Made by a program: the position numbers and the translations under genes. Under the pieces are notes generated by a model. The model saw only the letters and a list, made by a program, of their open reading frames with translations, had not been told where the DNA came from and did not search any database. Positions 44,551 through 52,894 of a stretch of 64,000 nucleotides of DNA are shown here, in pieces. The number at the start of each line of letters is the position of its first letter. The first letter of the stretch is position 1. The DNA lies in NCBI GenBank assembly GCA_020059465.1, contig JAGVBZ010000021.1:43937-107936 (forward strand), given 5' to 3'. Source of the stretch: Brevinematales bacterium. GTDB taxonomy: Bacteria; Spirochaetota; Brevinematia; Brevinematales; GWF1-51-8.

Positions 44551-46758
44551 ATGGCTGACGAAAAAGTAAAAGAGACTCAGGCAGAAGGGGAAGCCAAACC
44601 CGCAAAGAAGAAACTGAATAAAACTGTGATCATGCTTCTTCTGTGTTTGGGTGTCATTCTAATTGTTCTGGGAAGTTTCTATATCGATACGGAAGGAAAC
44701 TCAAGATTCCCGCTGAACTCGATGTTCCATACGATCGAACAGACTTCCATCACATGGAGGTTCGGCGCTAAGGCGCTCTCCGGTTTCCATACCGCTCAGG
44801 GTTCCGCAGTCGTCAATATTCAGGAGAAGGAAGGGATATATAAGAATATCGTTATTGCCGGAATCACCGGGGAAACCCTTTCCCAACTCGGAGAATGGCC
44901 GTTCGACCGGAAATATCACGCTCAACTCCTGAACAACCTGAATTCCCAGACCAACCAGAAGAATCCGGTGAACAAACGATTCGTATTCTTCGATATCCTG
45001 TTCGGCGTAAAGGGCGATTCCGCCAGCGACAAAGCGCTTTATGATGCGATCAAGAATTACTCCGGCCCGATCGGCGAGGACTTCATCCTTGACAACAGTT
45101 CGGTGTCTGAGATCAAGGCGGTCGACGAGCAGGCCATGGTGGAGCATGAGATCAATAAACTTCTCACCGAAAGCATGGACTATATGTCGAATTATGTTCA
45201 GGTGCTGAAACGGTTCGAATTGGACCCGGAGAAGAATTTCGACCTTACAATGAATGAACTTAGGAAGATTCAGACCTTCGATAAAGCGTACCTGATTCTC
45301 CCGGAGATCGTCAGCAATCTTAAGTTCTGCGGATCGGCAAATATCGATACCCAGTTCGGATTGTCCCGCAAAAACCCGTTAATCATCCGTCAGACTTACT
45401 ATACAATCACCTACGAGACAAACAGCGACGGCGAACTTGAAGGGTATCTTGAAAAGAAATACGCCTATTACCCGAACATCATTCTTTCGATGGTCGTTCA
45501 GCTGCTCGACGCGCAGGTATCGGATATTTTCGTAAAAAAAGGAAAAGTTATTGTTAAGAACGCGACATATGACGGAAAGAAAATGGATTTCGAAATCCCC
45601 GTCGACGACCGTTTCCGTCTCGCTATTAACTATAAAGCGACTGAGAATGCGGAATATGTCAAAATAATGCCGTACCACGATCTGATGAACGGCGGCGTAT
45701 CGGCGAATTCGGTCATACTTGTCGGTATGTTTGCCAAGGGCGCGAAGGCGGTACAGGACGTCAAGCTCTCGCCGCTCGGCAATATGTTCGGGATTCTGCA
45801 TATCGCTTACGCGCTCGGAACGGTCATGAACCGCGACTTTATTATTTCCGTTCCTCATTGGCTGAATATACTTTATACCATCGTTCTTGCATCGATTGTC
45901 GCGCTTCTTATCTCGCGCGGCACCCGTTTTACGATACTCGCGGGACTGGTCGGTATCGTTATCCCTATCGGCGTGGGTTTCGCACTATTTTTCGCAAATA
46001 TCGAAATATTGACGCTCATCCCGCTGATCACGAATGCGTTGACGCTGATAGCCGGTGAAATATATCTGCTTCTTACCGAAGAAAAGGAAAAACGTTTTAT
46101 CAAGAGCACCTTCTCCAGCTATGTAAACCCCGAAGTCGTCGATATTCTCATCAAGCACCCCGATAAAATGAAGCTCGGAGGCGATTCGAAGGAACTGACG
46201 ATTATGTTCTCCGATATCAGGGGATTCACTTCGATCTCGGAAGGCATGACGCCGGAGTACCTGATTAACTTCCTGAACGAGTACCTCACCGGCCAGACCG
46301 ATATCGTCATGGAGACACAGGGTACGCTCGATAAATACATCGGCGACGCGGTAATGGCATTCTGGGGCGCTCCGATCGAAATCGCCGATCATGTGCTGAA
46401 GGCATGTCAGGCCGCCGTAAAGATGATGGAAGCGGTGCATACGTTTAACGAGTCACGGGTCGTTCACGGTGATAAGCCGATCGATATCGGCATCGGTCTG
46501 AATACAGCTATCGTGAACGTCGGGAACGTGGGCTCGTCGACACGCAAGAACTATACGGTTATCGGCGACGGTGTGAACCTCGCATCGCGCTTAGAAGGTA
46601 CGAACAAAATTTACCACACGAATATCATTATCAGCGAGGCGACCTACGAAAAGGTAAAAGACTATCTGATCGTCCGGGAACTCGATTATATCGCTGTAAA
46701 GGGTAAGAAAGAGCCTGTAAAAATATACGAACTCTGGGATGTGAAGAAGTGGGATTAA
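44551..46758 (+). CDS. CHASE2-domain class III adenylate/guanylate cyclase
   Basis: 735 residues. A Lys-rich cytoplasmic N-terminus, one membrane helix (about 26-44), a large extracytoplasmic CHASE2 domain (about 45-415; FGAKALSGF, GETLSQLGEWPFDRKYHAQLL, VFFDILF), then three membrane helices (about 430-505) and a cyclase domain (about 530-730). Catalytic features are intact: FSDIRGFTSISEG and KYIGDAVMAFWGAP hold the two metal-binding aspartates, then VIGDGVNLASRLEG. CHASE2 senses an unknown external signal. GGGGG lies 6-7 bases before the ATG. It is the second gene after glgB and the second cyclase in the window. Confidence 0.94.
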   Translation: MADEKVKETQAEGEAKPAKKKLNKTVIMLLLCLGVILIVLGSFYIDTEGNSRFPLNSMFHTIEQTSITWRFGAKALSGFHTAQGSAVVNIQEKEGIYKNIVIAGITGETLSQLGEWPFDRKYHAQLLNNLNSQTNQKNPVNKRFVFFDILFGVKGDSASDKALYDAIKNYSGPIGEDFILDNSSVSEIKAVDEQAMVEHEINKLLTESMDYMSNYVQVLKRFELDPEKNFDLTMNELRKIQTFDKAYLILPEIVSNLKFCGSANIDTQFGLSRKNPLIIRQTYYTITYETNSDGELEGYLEKKYAYYPNIILSMVVQLLDAQVSDIFVKKGKVIVKNATYDGKKMDFEIPVDDRFRLAINYKATENAEYVKIMPYHDLMNGGVSANSVILVGMFAKGAKAVQDVKLSPLGNMFGILHIAYALGTVMNRDFIISVPHWLNILYTIVLASIVALLISRGTRFTILAGLVGIVIPIGVGFALFFANIEILTLIPLITNALTLIAGEIYLLLTEEKEKRFIKSTFSSYVNPEVVDILIKHPDKMKLGGDSKELTIMFSDIRGFTSISEGMTPEYLINFLNEYLTGQTDIVMETQGTLDKYIGDAVMAFWGAPIEIADHVLKACQAAVKMMEAVHTFNESRVVHGDKPIDIGIGLNTAIVNVGNVGSSTRKNYTVIGDGVNLASRLEGTNKIYHTNIIISEATYEKVKDYLIVRELDYIAVKGKKEPVKIYELWDVKKWD

Positions 46759-46805
46759 AATCCCGGATTATTGACTAAAACAGTGTATTCCGCTAAAATA
46801 TCTCT

Positions 46806-46850
46806 TGGGCGCTTCCGCATAATGGATCTTTCATTCTGCGGGAGTGCCCA
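46806..46850. other. 45-base hairpin without a T-tract
   Basis: 14-base arms TGGGCGCTTCCGCA / TGCGGGAGTGCCCA pair fully if two G-T pairs are allowed, with an inner AATG / CATT stem. No run of T follows on either strand. It lies 48 bases past the cyclase stop and 75 bases before the next gene. Confidence 0.55.
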
Positions 46851-46925
46851 TTGAGCGGTTTCGTCGATTAGGATGTAATACAACCGGAATCGCGCTTAAT
46901 TTATTCGGCAGAACAAGGGGTAACG

Positions 46926-47723
46926 ATGTCTCAAGCTCCTGCTATACCTTTGAATGAGGTAATCGAGGAATCGCGGAATAACCTGTTTTCACAGGACGCC
47001 ATTGGAATCATGTTCAATAATCTCGGCTTGATCAAGTTTAAGAACATGCTGACTATGCCGAACGACGGCAGTGTACCGCTCTATACGATCTTCATGAAGC
47101 CGGATAACACTGCCCTCATCTTGGACAAAGTTCCCAAACTTTTCCCCTACACGAAAGGCATCACATTAAAGCTGACCGCACCGCAGAAACGGCGGAAGCT
47201 GATTACTTATCTAAACGACTCCATCCTCGATTTTATCGACCGGATGGAACTCGAGACATCGATCAATATTATCCACGAGCTTACCGCGAACGGCGAAAAA
47301 GCGAACCTCGAGAATATCATTGTCCGGCAGAAACTCGCCACCGATCCGAAAGAAGTTCCTCCGCTGATTCGCAACGAGCGGGATATGCTTTTACAGATGT
47401 GCAATAATCGCAGTAAATGGGTAAAAATTTCGTGGAAATTCACCCATAAGATATTTAAGATTGAAGTAAAAAACAATACTCCCATCGACAGTATGGGTCT
47501 TTCAAATATTAAGGAAAAAGTCTCCACCAAGCTGAACACGATCGCGGATGGGTTTATCGGCGAAATCGACGATAAAATCGGAGCAGGTTTGGGGCTTTTC
47601 TTCGTAAACTTCTTCAAGGATGAAATGAAAGAAAAATATGATTTCGAGACTATTTTCCGGGTATACGAAAGCGATTTCGGCGAGACCATCGCCAGTCTGA
47701 CGGTGATGTTTGAGAGGAATTAA
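46926..47723 (+). CDS. Divergent GHKL-type ATPase-like protein (paralogue of the 54987 gene)
   Basis: 265 residues, no membrane segment. The C-terminal half has degenerate motifs of the histidine-kinase/anti-sigma ATPase fold: N-box-like HELTANGEKANL (about 122-133), then IEVKNNTPI, where the family has its D-box, and GAGLGLFFVNFF (about 220-231) as G-box. The N-box segment ELxxNGxKANL and the NNTP segment are shared with the protein at 54987-55619, so the two are paralogues. The first 110 residues have no recognised domain. There is no HisKA or phospho-acceptor domain, so it resembles a stand-alone anti-sigma-type kinase or switch protein. Its partner is unknown. AGGGG precedes the ATG. Confidence 0.72.
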   Translation: MSQAPAIPLNEVIEESRNNLFSQDAIGIMFNNLGLIKFKNMLTMPNDGSVPLYTIFMKPDNTALILDKVPKLFPYTKGITLKLTAPQKRRKLITYLNDSILDFIDRMELETSINIIHELTANGEKANLENIIVRQKLATDPKEVPPLIRNERDMLLQMCNNRSKWVKISWKFTHKIFKIEVKNNTPIDSMGLSNIKEKVSTKLNTIADGFIGEIDDKIGAGLGLFFVNFFKDEMKEKYDFETIFRVYESDFGETIASLTVMFERN

Positions 47724-47785
47724 GCGCCCCCGAAATCCCGTTGAGTATGAGTAAATAATGCATGATAGTAAATAAAATACCCCAA

Positions 47786-47828
47786 TAACGCAGCCTTCCG
47801 CCGGTTTTAGGCGATTTAAAATGCGTTA
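47786..47828. other. Hairpin just before the PEGA lipoprotein ribosome-binding site
   Basis: TAACGCA (47786-47792) pairs with TGCGTTA (47822-47828), with an inner CGCC / GGCG hairpin. It ends 5 bases before the AGAGG of the next gene, where it could affect translation. Confidence 0.45.
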
Positions 47829-47843
47829 TAAAAAGAGGTTCCT

Positions 47844-49733
47844 TTGAAATTCCGACTATTTATACTATTGATATTTTCCGTCCTTTTTATTTCTTGCGGC
47901 CCGTCGCTGATCAAGCAGACAGAAGACGCAAAAAAAGCGGTACAGGACGGGCTGGTAAAATCCTACACCCGGGACCTTAAGGTCGAACTACATTTTTTTA
48001 CCAACCTTTCCGGCCAAAAGGATATCAATTATCTTTCCAAAGCGCTTCCCGAAATGCTGTATGCATACCTCAAACCCGTCGAAGCCGAACAGGCATATGT
48101 GGATTTTTTACCCGCCGGACTGACAGTTTCCCCGGAATTGGAAAAGACTATTCTGGATAATATCATGTTTTTTTCCAATTATATCACCAATGTCGCGTCC
48201 GTACTGACCCAGAGAGCGTTCCAACTCCTTACCAATACTAATTTTTTCGCTCATGCCTCGAATTACACTAAATATCTCTCCGTGTCCAATACCTATATGA
48301 ACATCATTCTGACAAACTACAGTATGAAAATCCAGTGGAAAAACACGAATACCATCACCAATATGATCGTAAATATTTTTACCAATTTCACAGGTACGAA
48401 TGTTACAAAAACCAATCTGAACCGCATATTCGGCCCTCAGCTTTACACCCTGATAACAAACGAGTTTCCCAATTTGAAAACGAGTTTCTCGCATATCCCC
48501 GTGTCGCTTGTTAAAAAATTCACCCTGACGGCTACAAATCTTCCCGCAGCCGGGAAAACACCCGATGTTCCCAAACCGGTCACTGCCGATGCAGTCCAGC
48601 CGTCCAAAGAAGCGCCCCCGAAAAATACAAAGGATGCCAAAGCGCCTCCGAAGGCCGATCCGAAAAAGGATGTGAAAACACCTCCGGCGAAGGATAAGAC
48701 TCCCGAAGCGCCTGTCAAGCAAACCAATATTCTTAAACCCGCCGAGGAGTTGAAACCGTTTACGTTATATATCAAGGGGGCGTATAAAATCAAGTCGCAG
48801 GGGAAAGGCCCGACGATAATCGAGATAACGCTTAAACTGACCAAAGTTGCGGGCAAAACGAATACAAACACCTATACGCTTGTCTGCCGCGAAGACCAAG
48901 TATCGGATAAGATAATCGAGTTTCTGAAGCCGATCCGCCAGTTGATAATCAACCGGTCGGCGGGAGATATAATTATTGTGACTGAGCCTGCGGCCGCGAA
49001 CGTTTATCTCGACGGATCCTACGTCGGCAAATCTCCGTTATACTACCCCGCTGTCATCGGAGGTAAACATCAGATCGCATTCATTAAGGACGGGTACAAC
49101 CTGAAGAATATCGCTGTCAATGTAATAACTAATATGACGAATATTGTCACAACCCATATCAGTAAGCTGGACGAGGGCGGGATTGTGTTCATCGGTTCGT
49201 CTCCCACCAACTGTCTGGTGTTCATCGATTCGCTCTATGTGGGAAATACGCCCGTGCAGGTATCAAACCTGACAATCGGGGTCGAGCACAGGGTCAAGAT
49301 TATTACCGGCGATACTAATCAGTTTAAACCGTATTATACTGTGTTCAAGCTGAATCACCCGGGGCAGGAAATCACGATCAATGCATGGCTGAAGGATTAT
49401 CAGGAAGTATCGCCTAAAGACACACAAAAAGCCGCTTGGATTGCCGCGTATGCAGGATGGGGATTAACGCTTGCGGCGTTCGGAGTGGGAATCTATACCC
49501 ATTATCAGTCTGAGTTTAATTACGACCTTTATTACGCGAATCACTTATCATATTATAAAGTCAAGGGCGACGATTTCCAGAGTATCACAAAAACCAGTTA
49601 TACGATCAGTATAATCGCCGCGCTGGCCGCCGCAGGGCTGACCCAAAACGCCCTCTATCAGGAAAGGGTCTACCTCGGTCTGGAAAAACTATCCTCCGAT
49701 GAAGTAAACGCGACCATCTCTATACAATACTGA
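47844..49733 (+). CDS. PEGA-domain lipoprotein with Pro/Lys-rich linker
   Basis: 629 residues. Signal peptide with lipobox LFISC, lipidated C18. A mixed N-terminal region (about 20-225) with many Asn/Thr residues is followed by a Pro/Lys/Ala-rich linker (about 235-293), a short beta region, then two PEGA domains (about 372-440; DIIIVTEPAAANVYLDGSYVG and about 446-515; GGIVFIGSSPTNCLVFIDSLYVG). Two hydrophobic segments (about 530-550 and 590-608) lie near the end, as in the PEGA/TPR protein at 20651. Start is TTG at 47844, with AGAGG 5 bases upstream; no ATG is available near the signal peptide. Likely an envelope structural protein; the partner is unknown. Confidence 0.82.
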   Translation: MKFRLFILLIFSVLFISCGPSLIKQTEDAKKAVQDGLVKSYTRDLKVELHFFTNLSGQKDINYLSKALPEMLYAYLKPVEAEQAYVDFLPAGLTVSPELEKTILDNIMFFSNYITNVASVLTQRAFQLLTNTNFFAHASNYTKYLSVSNTYMNIILTNYSMKIQWKNTNTITNMIVNIFTNFTGTNVTKTNLNRIFGPQLYTLITNEFPNLKTSFSHIPVSLVKKFTLTATNLPAAGKTPDVPKPVTADAVQPSKEAPPKNTKDAKAPPKADPKKDVKTPPAKDKTPEAPVKQTNILKPAEELKPFTLYIKGAYKIKSQGKGPTIIEITLKLTKVAGKTNTNTYTLVCREDQVSDKIIEFLKPIRQLIINRSAGDIIIVTEPAAANVYLDGSYVGKSPLYYPAVIGGKHQIAFIKDGYNLKNIAVNVITNMTNIVTTHISKLDEGGIVFIGSSPTNCLVFIDSLYVGNTPVQVSNLTIGVEHRVKIITGDTNQFKPYYTVFKLNHPGQEITINAWLKDYQEVSPKDTQKAAWIAAYAGWGLTLAAFGVGIYTHYQSEFNYDLYYANHLSYYKVKGDDFQSITKTSYTISIIAALAAAGLTQNALYQERVYLGLEKLSSDEVNATISIQY

Positions 49734-49789
49734 CAAAAACAGGAAACATCATGTCGGCAGGTTAAATTTCGCGATTGGTAGAACGTTGT

Positions 49790-50350
49790 TTATTCGACTC
49801 TGGGTGTCCCGATCTCATCCGCGCCGGTATTCAGGAATTCCTGTATCAGAGTATCCACTTCCTCATGCTTATACGTGTTGGCTCGCTCGAACGCGATATC
49901 CTGATTGGCTTCGCGAAGTTTGCGGATCAGGCTGTAGATTATAAGGGTCAGTATTTTGATACCCGCGGACGGGTAGTATTTGATATAATGAATAAATTTT
50001 GTACGCGAAATACGAAGCACCTCGACTTCGTCCTTTGCAATAATTTTCGCAGTCCGTTTGACATCGAGAAAGATCGCGGCCTCGCCGAACACATCGCCCT
50101 TTCCGATCGTGCAGATAAAAATATCGTTCCCGTTCTCGTTATGCACATACACTTCGGTTATGCCCTTGGTGATCACGAAAAGGCAGGAGCTGACATCCCC
50201 CTCGTCTATAATCACTTCGTCGGCGTCGTAACTGTAGAACTGTGAGAGACCTATTATCTCATCAAGCTCTTTATCGCTGAGATACTGAAAAATGTTCGCG
50301 GTTTTCAACGCAACCAACAGTTTCGTTCTATCAGGGGTTATCTCAGTCAT
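49790..50350 (-). CDS. Cyclic-nucleotide-binding domain protein without DNA-binding domain
   Basis: 186 residues. A single cNMP-binding beta barrel (about 15-130): DADEVIIDEGDVSSCLFVITKG, then the phosphate-binding cassette GKGDVFGEAAIFLDVKRTAKIIA with its Glu and Arg. A C-terminal helical tail (about 130-186; IIYSLIRKLREANQDIAFERAN) replaces the helix-turn-helix of CRP/FNR regulators. It could be a cAMP/cGMP-responsive regulator acting by protein contact. ATG at 50350 has GGAGG 5 bases upstream, preferred to TTG at 50362. Two class III cyclases in the window could supply the ligand. The promoter is covered by a perfect palindrome. Confidence 0.9.
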   Translation of the reverse strand: MTEITPDRTKLLVALKTANIFQYLSDKELDEIIGLSQFYSYDADEVIIDEGDVSSCLFVITKGITEVYVHNENGNDIFICTIGKGDVFGEAAIFLDVKRTAKIIAKDEVEVLRISRTKFIHYIKYYPSAGIKILTLIIYSLIRKLREANQDIAFERANTYKHEEVDTLIQEFLNTGADEIGTPRVE

Positions 50351-50365
50351 ATACGCCTCCAAAAG

Positions 50366-50400
50366 TTTCTTATAAAATTATGAAATAATTTTATAAGAAA
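50366..50400. promoter_or_regulatory. Perfect palindrome with 16-bp arms over the cNMP-protein promoter
   Basis: TTTCTTATAAAATTAT (50366-50381) is repeated exactly inverted at 50385-50400, with GAA between. It covers the -10 box and spacer of the minus-strand promoter (50377-50405) and ends 20 bases before the -35 box of the divergent GH13 gene. Without a long T-tract and between divergent genes, it is more likely an operator or mRNA leader hairpin than a terminator. Confidence 0.6.
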
Positions 50401-50405
50401 GGCAA
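50377..50405 (-). promoter_or_regulatory. Possible promoter of the cNMP-binding protein gene
   Basis: Minus strand TTGCCT (50405-50400), 17-base spacer, CATAAT (50382-50377). Entirely overlapped by the palindrome except for the -35 box. Confidence 0.45.
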
Positions 50406-50420
50406 ATTTACAAACGAAAA

Positions 50421-50450
50421 TTGACAATTCCTGCTCAATATTGTTATAAT
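50421..50450 (+). promoter_or_regulatory. Promoter of the GH13 lipoprotein gene
   Basis: Perfect TTGACA (50421-50426), 18-base spacer, perfect TATAAT (50445-50450), 25 bases before the start codon. Confidence 0.8.
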
Positions 50451-50475
50451 CAAACCAGTATTTTAGGAGGTTCCC

Positions 50476-52827
50476 ATGAAAAAGAATACCTTTAAGAAAA
50501 TCATTTTCACTTGCCTTGTCCTATTATCTTTACCTTTTATCTTTTCCTGCGCCCCAAGTACAGAAAATCCCTCACCGGGAAATACTACCCCTTCGATGGT
50601 CAATTCCGTCGGGTATGAGATCTATGTCAGAAGTTTCTGCGATTCCGACGGTGACGGTATCGGCGATTTAAAAGGACTGATATCGAAGCTCGACTATCTC
50701 AATGACGGAAACCCGGATACCTACAGCGATTTGGGGGTAAATGTCATCTGGCTGATGCCGATTTTTAAATCACCTTCCATTCACGGGTACGATCAGACCG
50801 ATTACTATGATATCAATCCTTCCTATGGTACAATGGCGGATTTTCAGGAATTTCTGGATAAAGCGCATGCCCGAGGGATAAAGGTTATTGTCGATCTCGT
50901 GATAAATCATTGTTCCGATCAGAGTACGTGGTTCACCCAGTCTGTTGCTAAAAATGCCGCATATAAAGACTGGTTCGTGTGGACGAACGAAACTCTGGGG
51001 AATCTGGCGGGATGGCAAAAACCTTGGGGCGGTGAAACGGCTACAAATGTTTGGTTATCTGCTCCGGGGAGGCCCGGTGAGTATTTCTATGCGGCATTTT
51101 CCGGGTCTCAGCCCGATCTGAACCTGAAAAATGCTGCGGTCGCGGCAGAAATCGAAAATATCGTTACTTTTTGGCTGAATAAGGGTGTCGACGGTTTCCG
51201 TCTCGACGCCATCCGGTACCTGATCGAGACCGGGCCCTATCCTAATCAGGCCGATACCCCAGAAACTCTTGTCTATCTTCAGAATTTTCAAGCACATATG
51301 AAAAGCGTGAAATCCTCCGCATTCACTATCGGAGAGGTATGGTCATCGCTATCGGATATTGAAAAATACTACGATAATAATCTGGGTGTCGATATGTGTT
51401 TCGATTTTACCTGTGTTAATTCTGTACTTTCAACCGCATTTTTTCAAAACAATAGCTATATCGGTACATATTTGACGACTTCGCGAAACGCCCCATGGTC
51501 GTTTTTCTCGCCCTTCTTAGCGAACCATGATCAGCAAAGATATCCAGACTCCATCGGCGGCGATACAAATGTGTCGAAAGTCGCGATGGCGATACTTCTC
51601 ACACTTCCGGGGATGCCGTTTATCTACTACGGCGAGGAATTCGGGATGATGAACTCCGGGGCAGGCGGCGATACCGCCTATAGAAGCCCGATGCAGTGGG
51701 ATAATTCTGCCGGCGCCGGATTTACCGCCGGTTCGCCATGGACACCGATCGGCGCGAACAGCGATCCCTTCAATGTATCATCTCAAACCGCCAACCCGAA
51801 TTCACAATTGAATATGGTAAAGAAGATGGTAAATATTCGCACTAAATATTCCGCTCTCGGTTCTACCAACACCGAGTTGATCGGCACGTCGGTTAATTCA
51901 ATTGTCAGTTATTTTCGAAAAGGAACGACAGACGGTATAATAGTGATTATCAACACCTCGGGAACAGTCCAGAATGTGAACCTGAACTTTTACAATACCT
52001 GCATTCCACAAATTATTTCCATTCAGAACCTGATGAAAGCCGAATCATTGACAGGAATCTCTACGGGAAACTACGGTGTTTATCCGGCAATCCTTCAGCC
52101 CTATGAAGTGAAGCTCCTCTATGTCGGAACGGTACTCGATACGCGCACAGTCGCCCCTCTTCCGCCGCCGACCGTCACTTTATCTCTCGGTAACGGATTT
52201 TTATACCGGCCGGATATGAACTATACTACTTGGGTATGTCATAGTAATTCCAATTTTATCATCACTGCCAACGTACAGTCTAATGGAAATGTGATAAATA
52301 GGGTTGAATTCTGGGATTATTATTATAACTTTAAAATGTCTACCGATACTACCGCGCCATATGAATTCACTTATAGCAGTTATCCGTATCCTTGGGATTA
52401 CGGCGATTATAGAGTTTATGCAAAAGTCTTTTACGGCGGTTCGTCGTCAATCTCTTCTGTGGGAACCAATCTCTATCGATACTCGCCCTATTATGAAAGC
52501 ATCATTATAAGTAATGCCTATTATATTTTCCGAATGAAACCCACTGAGATATTCTATACCTCAAGGATAAAAACTAACACAATCATCAATGCGATGTATC
52601 TTACTGGGGAATTTACTACATGGGTACAAAACAATCCTGCTTATCAAATGACTCTAAACGGCCAATTCTATGAAATCACTGTCGCGAGCAATATTTGTAA
52701 AGGAAAGATGTATAAATTTACTTTATTTACGAACGGAAATACCAATCTCTCAAAGGTTATGTGGTTATGGGATTTTGCAAATTACCGTTACAATACAATG
52801 GATAATTACAATGCGATAGCGCCTTAG
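50476..52827 (+). CDS. GH13 alpha-amylase-family lipoprotein with Ig-like and C-terminal beta domains
   Basis: 783 residues. Signal peptide with lipobox FIFSC, lipidated C25, so it is probably tethered to the envelope. GH13 barrel about 45-480: SFCDSDGDGIGDLKGL, IHGYDQTDYYDI, VDLVINHCSDQ, nucleophile D244 in GFRLDAIRY, acid/base E287 in TIGEVWS and D352 in LANHDQQR, then PGMPFIYYGEEFGM. The pattern is that of the oligo-1,6-glucosidase/maltodextrin-type amylase group rather than the plant-type enzyme at 30109. After a barrel C-domain (to about 555) come an Ig-like strand region (about 565-680) and a last domain resembling a starch-binding CBM48-like fold (about 695-783; MYLTGEFTTW). AGGAGG lies 6-7 bases before the ATG. 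It should trim maltodextrins at the cell surface. Confidence 0.93.
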   Translation: MKKNTFKKIIFTCLVLLSLPFIFSCAPSTENPSPGNTTPSMVNSVGYEIYVRSFCDSDGDGIGDLKGLISKLDYLNDGNPDTYSDLGVNVIWLMPIFKSPSIHGYDQTDYYDINPSYGTMADFQEFLDKAHARGIKVIVDLVINHCSDQSTWFTQSVAKNAAYKDWFVWTNETLGNLAGWQKPWGGETATNVWLSAPGRPGEYFYAAFSGSQPDLNLKNAAVAAEIENIVTFWLNKGVDGFRLDAIRYLIETGPYPNQADTPETLVYLQNFQAHMKSVKSSAFTIGEVWSSLSDIEKYYDNNLGVDMCFDFTCVNSVLSTAFFQNNSYIGTYLTTSRNAPWSFFSPFLANHDQQRYPDSIGGDTNVSKVAMAILLTLPGMPFIYYGEEFGMMNSGAGGDTAYRSPMQWDNSAGAGFTAGSPWTPIGANSDPFNVSSQTANPNSQLNMVKKMVNIRTKYSALGSTNTELIGTSVNSIVSYFRKGTTDGIIVIINTSGTVQNVNLNFYNTCIPQIISIQNLMKAESLTGISTGNYGVYPAILQPYEVKLLYVGTVLDTRTVAPLPPPTVTLSLGNGFLYRPDMNYTTWVCHSNSNFIITANVQSNGNVINRVEFWDYYYNFKMSTDTTAPYEFTYSSYPYPWDYGDYRVYAKVFYGGSSSISSVGTNLYRYSPYYESIIISNAYYIFRMKPTEIFYTSRIKTNTIINAMYLTGEFTTWVQNNPAYQMTLNGQFYEITVASNICKGKMYKFTLFTNGNTNLSKVMWLWDFANYRYNTMDNYNAIAP

Positions 52828-52842
52828 AACTAATCCAAGTAT

Positions 52843-52876
52843 TAAAAAAGGCTATCCTTCCGGATAGCCTTTTTTA
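52843..52876. terminator. Bidirectional terminator
   Basis: GGCTATCC / GGATAGCC stem with a 4-base loop, flanked by A6 on the left and T7 on the right. It serves the GH13 gene (+) and the convergent WG-repeat gene (-). Confidence 0.92.
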
Positions 52877-52894
52877 TTCTATATTCTAATTATT

